DNA from: Guptibacillus hwajinpoensis
GTDB taxonomy: Bacteria; Bacillota; Bacilli; Bacillales; Guptibacillaceae
Reading direction: 5' to 3'
Length of the DNA stretch: 64,000 bases
Assembly (NCBI RefSeq): GCF_005144865.1
Contig: NZ_SWFM01000001.1
Span: 1,302,001 to 1,366,000 of the forward strand
In this document: one piece after another, positions 41,567-49,000 of the stretch
How positions within the stretch are numbered: position 1 is the stretch's first letter
Layout of the letters: the number at the start of each line of letters is the position of its first letter
Made by a program: the position numbers and the translations under genes
Notes under the pieces: generated by a model
Seen by the model: the letters and a program-made list of their open reading frames with translations, nothing else
Databases searched by the model: none
What the model was told of the DNA's origin: nothing

Positions 41567-42202
41567 TTGCAGGCTAACTTTTCTCATATGAAAGATTATA
41601 TCGGTCACAATGTACAAATCAATCGTGGAGGTCCAGAAAAACAATTTGGTGAACTGCTTGATCTTCAAAAGGACTTCTTAACGGTTAAAGGGGAAAACGA
41701 TGTTGTATTCTACTATCACGCAGCCCACTTAAAAAGTGTCACAGTTAACACGAAAGAGGAACTTGAGGTAACAGTGACACCTATCCCTGAAGAGAAGGTA
41801 GTCACATTTGCTAAAGCTGATAGCTTCAATGAACTTCTTCAGGCATTGCAATATAGCTGGGTGCAAATTAACCGCGGCGGTCCAGAAAAAGTAGAAGGTG
41901 CACTTCTTTCAATTAGTGAAGATCACGTGATTCTTGCTAACGATGCTGAGTTAATGCACATTTCCATGTTCCATATTAAAAGTGTGAGCAACCCGGTTAC
42001 GACCAAACAGGAAGAAGATTCTAACGAGAACAACGATTCCAATGACAATAAGGATGAGAATCAGTCCAATAATGAAGACACTAAAGAAAAAAGCAATCAA
42101 AAAAAGAGGACAACAAGCAACAATCGTAACTCTAGCCTTTTCTCTAACAACTGGCAACCAGTACAAAGAAGAAAGTCTTCTTCAAGCAAGAAAGGGTGCT
42201 AG
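41567..42202 (+). CDS. CotB-like spore coat protein, paralogue 1
   Basis: A 211-residue protein with two copies of the CotB/DUF2642-type module: MKDYIGHNVQINRGGPEKQF and LQYSWVQINRGGPEKVEG, each followed by a short beta barrel ending YYHAAHLKSV or MFHIKSV. The C-terminal 65 residues are low-complexity Asn/Asp/Glu/Lys/Ser, ending SSSSKKGC, like the Ser/Lys-rich tail of CotB. It is probably a spore outer-coat protein. TTG at 41567 is chosen because AAAGGA lies nine bases before it. The next gene starts two bases after the stop. Confidence 0.78.
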   Translation: MQANFSHMKDYIGHNVQINRGGPEKQFGELLDLQKDFLTVKGENDVVFYYHAAHLKSVTVNTKEELEVTVTPIPEEKVVTFAKADSFNELLQALQYSWVQINRGGPEKVEGALLSISEDHVILANDAELMHISMFHIKSVSNPVTTKQEEDSNENNDSNDNKDENQSNNEDTKEKSNQKKRTTSNNRNSSLFSNNWQPVQRRKSSSSKKGC

Positions 42203-42204
42203 CA

Positions 42205-42678
42205 ATGGGAAGCAACCTCAAATATTTAGATGATTGCATTGGCCGTATTGTTCAAGTCGATCGTGGTGGACCAGAGTCCCAATCAGGAATATTACTCGCT
42301 AACCGAGACGATTTCTTCATTCTAAAGGGTGAAAACGAAGCCACTTTTTATTACCAGCATGCTCATGTAAAGAGTATTTCGTTGAACACTCAAGACGGTT
42401 TCGCACTAACTAACGTCCTCTTAGAGGAAGAGTTATCAGAAAGTATTACTTTTACGGATGTTCTTAATGAGTTGCGACACAAATGGGTGAATATCAACCG
42501 AGGAGGTCCATCAAAAATGGAAGGTGTGATTGATAACGTTCAAGGCGATGTCTTAACACTCATCCATCAGAACACACTCCTTACTGTACCGATTTTCCAC
42601 ATTCGTAACGTTACTTTAGGGGCTCCAAAAATCGAAGAAAACGAAGAACCGGGAGGAAAGAATAATGACAAATTTTAA
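42205..42678 (+). CDS. CotB-like spore coat protein, paralogue 2
   Basis: A 157-residue protein with the same two modules: YLDDCIGRIVQVDRGGPESQ and LRHKWVNINRGGPSKMEGVI, each ending in a HAHVKSI or FHIRNV strand. It lacks the long Ser-rich tail and ends with a short acidic, Lys-rich end. The ATG comes two bases after the stop of paralogue 1 and its end overlaps the start of paralogue 3 by 14 bases, so the three are translationally coupled. Confidence 0.78.
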   Translation: MGSNLKYLDDCIGRIVQVDRGGPESQSGILLANRDDFFILKGENEATFYYQHAHVKSISLNTQDGFALTNVLLEEELSESITFTDVLNELRHKWVNINRGGPSKMEGVIDNVQGDVLTLIHQNTLLTVPIFHIRNVTLGAPKIEENEEPGGKNNDKF

Positions 42679-43129
42679 CGGCGAGCACATGGCTAATATG
42701 AAAGGAAAACAATGTCAGGTCAATCTTAAAGGACCAGAAGCAAAATCTGGGTTACTTCTTAATGCTGAGGAAGATCACCTGATGTTGCAAACAGAAGATG
42801 AAATTGTTTATTACAATCTTAATCATGTAAAGAGCGTGTCCATCGATACAACAGAAACTTCTGAAACAACAGAAGAAATGTTTCTAAATCCTATTAATGA
42901 GAAATCATTCGGAGAAGTAGCTAAAGCTATGCAACATAAATGGGTTACAATCAATCGTGGTGGACCAGAGCATATGGAAGGTGTCCTTGCCTCTGCTGAA
43001 GGTGACCACCTCGTACTATTAAAAGACCGTGAACTAGTTCGTGTATCATTTTTCCATATTAAGAGTTTGAGTACAATTCAAACCAAAATTAAAGTAGTAC
43101 CTGAGAAAGAAGAATTAAACAGAGCATAA
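42665..43129 (+). CDS. CotB-like spore coat protein, paralogue 3
   Basis: A 154-residue protein with two modules: MKGKQCQVNLKGPEAKSGLL (the first Arg-Gly of RGGPE changed to LKGPE) and MQHKWVTINRGGPEHMEGVL. The strand NLNHVKSVSID is the usual module end. It has no Ser-rich tail. GGAGGAAAGAATA lies before the ATG, inside the end of paralogue 2. The three paralogues clearly arose by tandem duplication. Confidence 0.78.
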   Translation: MTNFNGEHMANMKGKQCQVNLKGPEAKSGLLLNAEEDHLMLQTEDEIVYYNLNHVKSVSIDTTETSETTEEMFLNPINEKSFGEVAKAMQHKWVTINRGGPEHMEGVLASAEGDHLVLLKDRELVRVSFFHIKSLSTIQTKIKVVPEKEELNRA

Positions 43130-43158
43130 TCATTATATTGTGAGATGAGCGGAGAACA

Positions 43159-43338
43159 ATGATAGCAACACTAACAATATCATCATCAGGCTATTTCATG
43201 TACCAACTCATTAAACTTGCTGTGCGATCAATTATCGGGCCCATCGCTATGATAAAGTTAATTCATTTCGTGAAGAGGGATCGACTTGCATCATACTTCT
43301 ATTATATTCACGATAGTCGTTTTCCTCCTCACTATTAG
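43159..43338 (+). CDS. Possible 59-residue membrane-associated peptide in the coat cluster
   Basis: An open frame of 59 codons sits between CotB-like genes 3 and 4. GCGGAG lies five bases before the ATG. It has a hydrophobic middle (MYQLIKLAVRSIIGPIAMIK) and a basic-aromatic end (FVKRDRLASYFYYIHDSRF). Part of it faintly recalls the C-terminus of undecaprenyl-diphosphatases, which I cannot confirm. It may be a small gene or a remnant. Confidence 0.35.
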   Translation: MIATLTISSSGYFMYQLIKLAVRSIIGPIAMIKLIHFVKRDRLASYFYYIHDSRFPPHY

Positions 43339-43380
43339 AATCATTTTTTGGAAACACGTTTGAAAGAAAGGGGGTCTAGC

Positions 43381-44052
43381 GTGAGCAATTTAACTGACTT
43401 AATAGATGAAACCATTAAATTGAAACTTAACGGAAACAGTGATTTGATAGGAGTTCTCATCGACTCAGGGAACGATGTACTTGTCCTTTATGATGGTGAG
43501 AAATTTATCTATGTCTCGCAATTCCATGTCCACTATTACGAAGTTTGCACGAATGAAGGTGACAAAATCGCGAAACCAAAAGGTTCTTTATTTACTGAAC
43601 CTGAGACGTTAAACTCGATCTCATTTCGAAAAACCTTACAGGAATCTAGAGGAGTTTTCACTGAAGTATTCGTTTCTGGTCACCAAAGCATACACGGTTA
43701 TATAACAAGTCTCATGAATGATTACATCGTCTTTCAAAGTCCTATCTATAAAACCATGTATATATCACTCAAGCATTTGAAGTGGCTGATACCTTATCCT
43801 CAAAATGTACGACCTTATGAGCTTACAGAAAGTGAATTCCCTGTCGTTCCGATCGGATTATCATTAGCTCGAACATTAGAAGAACAATTGAAAAAGTTAC
43901 TTGATCAAGTGGTCATCTTTGACCTTAATGAAAATCCCAATAAAGCAGGAAAACTAACGAGCATGCAAGGTAATCAGATTACGTTAACGAGAGCGCGAAA
44001 CCAGCCTGTTTACTTAAATTACCATCACATTAAAACGGTTCACTTTCCTTAA
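43381..44052 (+). CDS. Divergent CotB-like protein with three beta modules
   Basis: A 223-residue protein starting at GTG, six bases after AAAGGGGG. It repeats the small-barrel pattern three times (LIGVLIDSGNDVLVLYDGEKFIYVSQFHV; SIHGYITSLMNDYIVFQ with MYISLKHLKWL; KAGKLTSMQGNQITLTRARN with YLNYHHIKTV) but lacks the RGGPE motif. The His-x-Lys strand ends match the CotB-like modules, so I place it in the same family. It is probably a coat component of the same cluster. Confidence 0.65.
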   Translation: MSNLTDLIDETIKLKLNGNSDLIGVLIDSGNDVLVLYDGEKFIYVSQFHVHYYEVCTNEGDKIAKPKGSLFTEPETLNSISFRKTLQESRGVFTEVFVSGHQSIHGYITSLMNDYIVFQSPIYKTMYISLKHLKWLIPYPQNVRPYELTESEFPVVPIGLSLARTLEEQLKKLLDQVVIFDLNENPNKAGKLTSMQGNQITLTRARNQPVYLNYHHIKTVHFP

Positions 44053-44093
44053 CCTACGATCATCTACCCCATCCTTCTGCGATAGGTACGTTC

Positions 44094-44128
44094 GTCCGTT
44101 ATTCACTAACGGACATTTTGTCTTTTTT
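44094..44128 (+). terminator. Terminator of the CotB-like cluster
   Basis: GTCCGTTA pairs with TAACGGAC around TTCAC, followed by a T-rich tract ending in six T. Confidence 0.7.
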
Positions 44129-44322
44129 CACCTACTCCCCTCTTATCATTCCACCTCTTTGCCCTATTACCTACCCTATCTATATCTTTAGTTGTATTCG
44201 ACTATAGTTCTAACAAACAAAGCCGATAGGTAGTTGTCAGTATTTGACGTGTTTTGTAGAGGAGATCGAAATACATTGAAGAAATCCCTACTTATGCTAA
44301 ATCTAAGGGGGCTTCAACCATA

Positions 44323-47300
44323 ATGAAAAACGGAAAATTATTTTCGACTTTAGGAGCAAGTTTACTCGCTGGTTCATTACTTGTATCAGGTGGAGCTAGT
44401 GCTAACGTATCAGGTCCAATTGTTGAAACAAGTCTGCATGATCACGTTGAACTTGATTCAGCAATGATGGATATGAGGAATGTACTAAATAAAGTGTTGC
44501 CAACTGGAACACAGTTAAATGCGGCCGATACTCTAATTAGCCAGGCAGGCGCTGGTGTCAAAATCAAATGGAATTCCCTCTTCGGAACACCATCTATGAT
44601 CATGAAAGACCAGGGATACCTTACAGAAGCTTCAAACAAAAATGCAGAAACCATTGCGCGGAACTGGTTAGAAGAAAACGCTGCACTATTTGGAGTGAAG
44701 GCTTCTGAGATTGCTAATTTAAAAGTAACTCGAAACTATGCAATGAAGGGTACTGGTCTTCAACCTGTTACATTCCAACAAACGTTTGATGGAATTGAAT
44801 CGGTTTATGGAGGACGCGTTATCGTTGCTGTTAACAAAGAAGGTAAAATACTATCTGTTACAGGAAACATGAGCCGCTCCAATTCTCTTGCAGACAATTT
44901 CGAACTTACGTCTACTGAAGCGCTAAGCAAAGCAATTGAGCTACAAAGCCCCTCGATTTCCTACACGCCTAAACTAATCAATACTGAAAAAGGCTGGGAC
45001 GTATTCGGTGCAGACGTTCTTCCTGCTAAGCAACGTGTGAAAAAAGCAACATTCATTACGGAAGACGGCGTTCGTCCTGCTTACCGCGTCTTATTCATTG
45101 AAAAGCTAAATGAAGGATACGAGATTGTGGTCGATGCAGCTACAGGCGAACAATTGTACAAGCGCTCCCTTGTTGACTATCTAGCAGATCCAGAAGGACT
45201 AATTTTTGAAAACTTCCCTGGTGCGCCAAAGGGTGGAACACAAACTGTGAAGTCATTTAATGGTGACCCTAAGGCATCACCGAATGGCTGGTTATTACCC
45301 GGCACTCCTCTTGGTGTTACTACATTCGGAAACAATGCAAATACGTTTGCGAACTGGAGCAACTTTATCGCACCTGCAGATCAAGCAGTAAGGCCAGTTG
45401 CACCACTTGGCGAATTCAGCTTTACATTTAAAGATTCATGGAAAAAGACAAACGGACAGACAGTTCCTCCTTCTTACGCTGATGATCTAAATAGTGCATC
45501 AACAAACCTTTTCTATCACCATAACCTTTTCCATGATTATTTCTATAACCTTGGTTGGGTAGAAGCTGCTGGTAACTTACAGCTTTCTAACTTCGGCAAA
45601 GGCGGTATGGATGGGGATGCAATTCTTGGTCTTGTACAGGCAGGCGCAGCATCAGGTGGCGCACCAACTTACACGGGCCGTGACAATGCCTACATGCTGA
45701 CGTTACCAGATGGGATTCCGGCATGGAGCGGAATGTTCTTATGGGAGCCTATTGCAGGTGCATTTGAAGGCTCTTATGCAGATGGAGACTTCGACGCAGG
45801 AATCATCTATCATGAGTACTCACACGCCTTATCCACTCGACTAGTAGCTGGTGGCGAAGCACTTGGAAGTCACCAATCTGGTTCAATGGGTGAAGGCTGG
45901 GGTGACTGGTACGGCATGCACTACCTGCTGAAAAAAGGCTTGCAAGATAAACCAGTCGTTGGCGGCTATGTAACCGGAAATATGGAGAGTGGGATTCGAA
46001 GCTATGCGTTAGATGACGCTCCATATAACTACGGAGATATTGGTTATGATGTAGGAGGGCCTGAAGTTCACTCTGATGGTGATATCTGGGCAGCAATTCT
46101 ATGGCAAGTAAGGGAAGAATTAATTGAAACATACGGTAAAACAGAAGGTGAATCCATTGCCGAACACCTTGTTATGGATGCGATGCCGATTTCCGTTCCT
46201 GAGCCTTCAATGGAAGACATGAGAACAGCGATTATCGCATCGGACTTTGAGCGTTATGGCGGTGAGCACTATGATGCCCTATGGAAAGCATTTGCACAGC
46301 GTGGCTTAGGTTCTGATGCTTATTCTAACGGTGGTAATGATACAGATCCAATCCCAGCATTCAACCATCCAGATGGACAGCACAATGGACAGATTTCGGG
46401 TACTGTTATTAATGCAGCAACGAATAAGCCAATTAAAGATGCTCGTATCATTATTGGTGAATTTGAAGCTAGAACAAGTCCACTCTCCGTTACAACGGAA
46501 GAAGGAAAGTTTGCAACATATATGGTGGAAGGTACTTACAACATCACCATACAAGCAAAAGGATTTGGTTCTAGAACAATTGAAGACGTTACGATTAAAC
46601 CTGGTAAGAAAAATAACCTTTCATTTAAACTATCACCTAACGTTGCTTCATCCTTTAACGGTGCATCTATTGCGAATGTTTCAGGTGAATCTGACAGCAA
46701 CCCAGTAAAGTTCGCGATTGATGATACTGAAGCAAGTGTATACGCTACTGATACGCAAGAAAATGGATTCAAAGGATCAGACTTTGTTGTTGATTTAGCG
46801 GGTGACGAAGCAGTCGATATCTCTCACATCCAGGTAAGTGCAATGAAGGATATTTCAAAAGCTAGATTTGCAACGCTTAAGAACTTTACCGTACAAACTT
46901 CAATGGACGGGAAGAACTGGACAACTGTCGTAAGAGAAAAATTCTCTGCTCAAAAACCTAGACCGACAGTAGCAGATCTTCATTACAAAGGATTTGACTT
47001 AGACCAGCCTGTGAAAGCTAAATTCCTTAAATTTATTGCACACGATTCACAAGACAATTCTAAAGGATACGTTCAAGTTGCAGACGTCCAGGCATTCACA
47101 TCTAAGAAAGCACAAATTGAGCCAGTTACACTCCAACCAGAAGAGCCATTTAGCGCTGAGGGTACTGTTCAAGCAGGAAACGCCGGAACTGGAATCGGAA
47201 ACCTTGCTGACGTGCCAGCCACTCTCGCTGTTACGGAGAATGAATTCGTAACGACTCAAAATCCAGAGCCAGCTTCTCAAGGTGCTGACGGTTATGTCGT

Positions 47301-47538
47301 TACTCTTCCTGCACAATATGGTGATGGCATCCATAACTTCACATTAGAAGGATTAAGCGATACCGAATACGACTACGATGTTTATTTCTACAACAAGAAC
47401 TTTGAACCAATTGGTGGAGTTGCAACCGCTGGTGCTAATGAAGCTGGAGTCATTCCTGGAGGCACAAAATATGTGTATGTAGGATTGTACTCAGGAGCAA
47501 ATGTACCGTTTACGTTTACAGCAACCAGCCCATATTAA
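44323..47538 (+). CDS. Secreted M36 (fungalysin-type) metallopeptidase with accessory domains
   Basis: A 1071-residue exported zinc protease. Residues 1-27 are a signal peptide (ALA-like end GGASA). A FTP/PepSY propeptide region spans ~30-260. The catalytic site is H497EYSH501 with the third ligand in GEGWGDWYG (Glu524). Beyond ~690 are a carboxypeptidase-regulatory-like domain (GQISGTVINAATNKPIKDAR), an F5/8 type C-like domain (~775-925) and a PPC-like beta domain to the end. It likely degrades proteins and binds carbohydrate or cell surfaces. AAGGGGG lies 12 bases before the ATG. Confidence 0.9.
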   Translation: MKNGKLFSTLGASLLAGSLLVSGGASANVSGPIVETSLHDHVELDSAMMDMRNVLNKVLPTGTQLNAADTLISQAGAGVKIKWNSLFGTPSMIMKDQGYLTEASNKNAETIARNWLEENAALFGVKASEIANLKVTRNYAMKGTGLQPVTFQQTFDGIESVYGGRVIVAVNKEGKILSVTGNMSRSNSLADNFELTSTEALSKAIELQSPSISYTPKLINTEKGWDVFGADVLPAKQRVKKATFITEDGVRPAYRVLFIEKLNEGYEIVVDAATGEQLYKRSLVDYLADPEGLIFENFPGAPKGGTQTVKSFNGDPKASPNGWLLPGTPLGVTTFGNNANTFANWSNFIAPADQAVRPVAPLGEFSFTFKDSWKKTNGQTVPPSYADDLNSASTNLFYHHNLFHDYFYNLGWVEAAGNLQLSNFGKGGMDGDAILGLVQAGAASGGAPTYTGRDNAYMLTLPDGIPAWSGMFLWEPIAGAFEGSYADGDFDAGIIYHEYSHALSTRLVAGGEALGSHQSGSMGEGWGDWYGMHYLLKKGLQDKPVVGGYVTGNMESGIRSYALDDAPYNYGDIGYDVGGPEVHSDGDIWAAILWQVREELIETYGKTEGESIAEHLVMDAMPISVPEPSMEDMRTAIIASDFERYGGEHYDALWKAFAQRGLGSDAYSNGGNDTDPIPAFNHPDGQHNGQISGTVINAATNKPIKDARIIIGEFEARTSPLSVTTEEGKFATYMVEGTYNITIQAKGFGSRTIEDVTIKPGKKNNLSFKLSPNVASSFNGASIANVSGESDSNPVKFAIDDTEASVYATDTQENGFKGSDFVVDLAGDEAVDISHIQVSAMKDISKARFATLKNFTVQTSMDGKNWTTVVREKFSAQKPRPTVADLHYKGFDLDQPVKAKFLKFIAHDSQDNSKGYVQVADVQAFTSKKAQIEPVTLQPEEPFSAEGTVQAGNAGTGIGNLADVPATLAVTENEFVTTQNPEPASQGADGYVVTLPAQYGDGIHNFTLEGLSDTEYDYDVYFYNKNFEPIGGVATAGANEAGVIPGGTKYVYVGLYSGANVPFTFTATSPY

Positions 47539-47555
47539 TAATTGTAGACTCTACC

Positions 47556-47591
47556 ACAAAAGCGAGCTTGCATGACAAGCTCGCTTTTGTG
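47556..47591 (+). terminator. Terminator after the M36 peptidase gene
   Basis: ACAAAAGCGAGCTTG pairs perfectly with CAAGCTCGCTTTTGT around a 5-base loop. Confidence 0.8.
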
Positions 47592-47614
47592 TCGTTTTAT
47601 TTCTGCTTATATGG

Positions 47615-47828
47615 CTCAATTTACTAGCCAACTTAGTAGAACAGCAAAATATGTTAATCCGAAATACCCTATAAAAAATTAACCTATATAGCGAATTCCC
47701 TTCGGCAGCTGATTAAACCTAGTTCTTTGGGTTGGATATCCTTCAATTTTAGGTAAATGATCAACCGCATCATTAAAGGATTCCTTGTGAATGGTGTCTT
47801 TATGTTTGGATTTGTTTGGAATAAACAT
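47615..47828 (-). pseudogene. Small membrane protein gene with an in-frame TAA
   Basis: A leftward frame from ATG 47828 reads MFIPNKSKHKDTIHKESFND and onwards to RFNQLPKGIRYIG, then TAA (47681-47679). It continues in the same frame as FFIGYFGLTYFAVLLSWLVN, a clear TM helix, before TGA at 47617-47615. A hydrophilic head running into an aromatic TM segment across one stop suggests a recent nonsense change, perhaps from a Tyr codon. The ribosome site is poor. I do not recognise the family. Confidence 0.4.
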
Positions 47829-47880
47829 CACCCTGTCTGAACCACATTTTAAAACTATCTAACTCTTATTTTAGTAAGTA

Positions 47881-48113
47881 AGGCTATTTTCGTAAACATC
47901 GTCGCGCTATAAGAGGAGTGGTTGATTTGCGCTCCAGGATGCTCGCTTTCCGCGGGGCGGGCCGGTGAGCCTCCTCGTCGCTAACGCTCCTGTGGGGTCT
48001 CACCTGTCCCGCTAGTCCCGCAGGAGTCGAGCACCTTCCGCTCCAATCAACTATAAAGTTGTGATCTCTATAGATAATCTTTTAAAAGCAACAATCTTTC
48101 AGAGAAGAACCTT
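47881..48113. repeat. bcr-like palindromic repeat, copy 4
   Basis: Contains GGATGCTCGCTTTCCGCGGG, GGTGAGCCTCCTCGTCGCTA, TCACCTGTCCCGCTAGTCCC and GCAGGAGTCGAGCACCTTCC in the order of the other full copies, here in the opposite orientation to copy 1. Confidence 0.85.
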
Positions 48114-48279
48114 TAGAAAGGAGCTTATAATAAAGTTAAAAGGTTTTCACAATGTATTGAAAGAAGGATCTTTCCTGAAAGATTTTATATTGATGACCTA
48201 TTTAATTATCAGTCTATGAGCATAACCCTTTTCATCAAGTAAGGCTCCTATAAGTAAGGCTAAGTACAATTGCTTAGCT

Positions 48280-48794
48280 TTACTTCATTGATTTATTGTC
48301 AAACCTATACATATTTACTTTGTTATCAATTAACCAGAATTCTATGGATTTCTCTCTCTTTTTATCTACATAGCCAATAATATTTGCTCCTTGTTCCGAG
48401 CGAAAATATTGATTACTCCCATATGCATTTATAACATCTTCCTTTTTATCACCAATTTTTATTCCTTTTTCAGTTTCCAGGTTGCTGTTGTAAATAATTA
48501 ACCTCGTCATCTCACCTGTTTTATTTACCGCTACTTCCATTCCTTTCTTTAACTCAAAATAGGCATAATCTGATACATCTCTACTTTGTTCTGTCATCTT
48601 TTCATACTTATTTGATATTTCTTCACTATAAAAATCCTCATTTAGAAACACACCATCGATGTTTCCTGAGCTAAATCTGATGTGTTTGTAAATACGTGAT
48701 GATATGTGCGTGGAAAAGTATGGTTAAATGAAAATGCAGTTAATAAAAGAATAACTCCAAATGTAATAGTAAAGATGATTCTATTCCTTCTCAT
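48280..48794 (-). pseudogene. Frameshifted gene for a small membrane-anchored or secreted protein
   Basis: ATG 48794 with AAGGAG upstream encodes MRRNRIIFTITFGVILLLTA, a signal anchor, then TFPRTYHHVFTNTSDL and stops. The second frame gives RFSSGNIDGVFLNEDFYSEE and runs to 48280, ending with KREKSIEFWLIDNKVNMYRF. The two parts join naturally if one base is gained or lost near 48680, so a 1-base frameshift in a ~170-residue protein is likely. The downstream frame alone (from GTG 48651) would lack any export signal. The GIKIGDKKEDVINAYG segment recalls small Bacillus envelope proteins; no function is known. Confidence 0.5.
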
Positions 48795-48863
48795 ATTAAG
48801 CTCCTTAATAATTTCAATCGTCTATAAGTATTTTACCGTATATTTCATTGTGCCTACCGAAAT

Positions 48864-48891
48864 AAAAAAAACCGCATCTTTGCAAAGATGC
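48864..48891 (-). terminator. Terminator of the SLH protease gene
   Basis: On the minus strand GCATCTT-TGCA-AAGATGC is followed by GG and eight T, about 110 bases after the stop codon at 49001. Confidence 0.8.
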
Positions 48892-49000
48892 AGTCATTGA
48901 AGAGAAATTATGTGTTATAAATGATACACTTTATTGGTTTTCCCTGATCGTTAAGAAGCAGTAAGTTCTTTCAAAGCGATCAGATGGCACCGTGTTTCTA

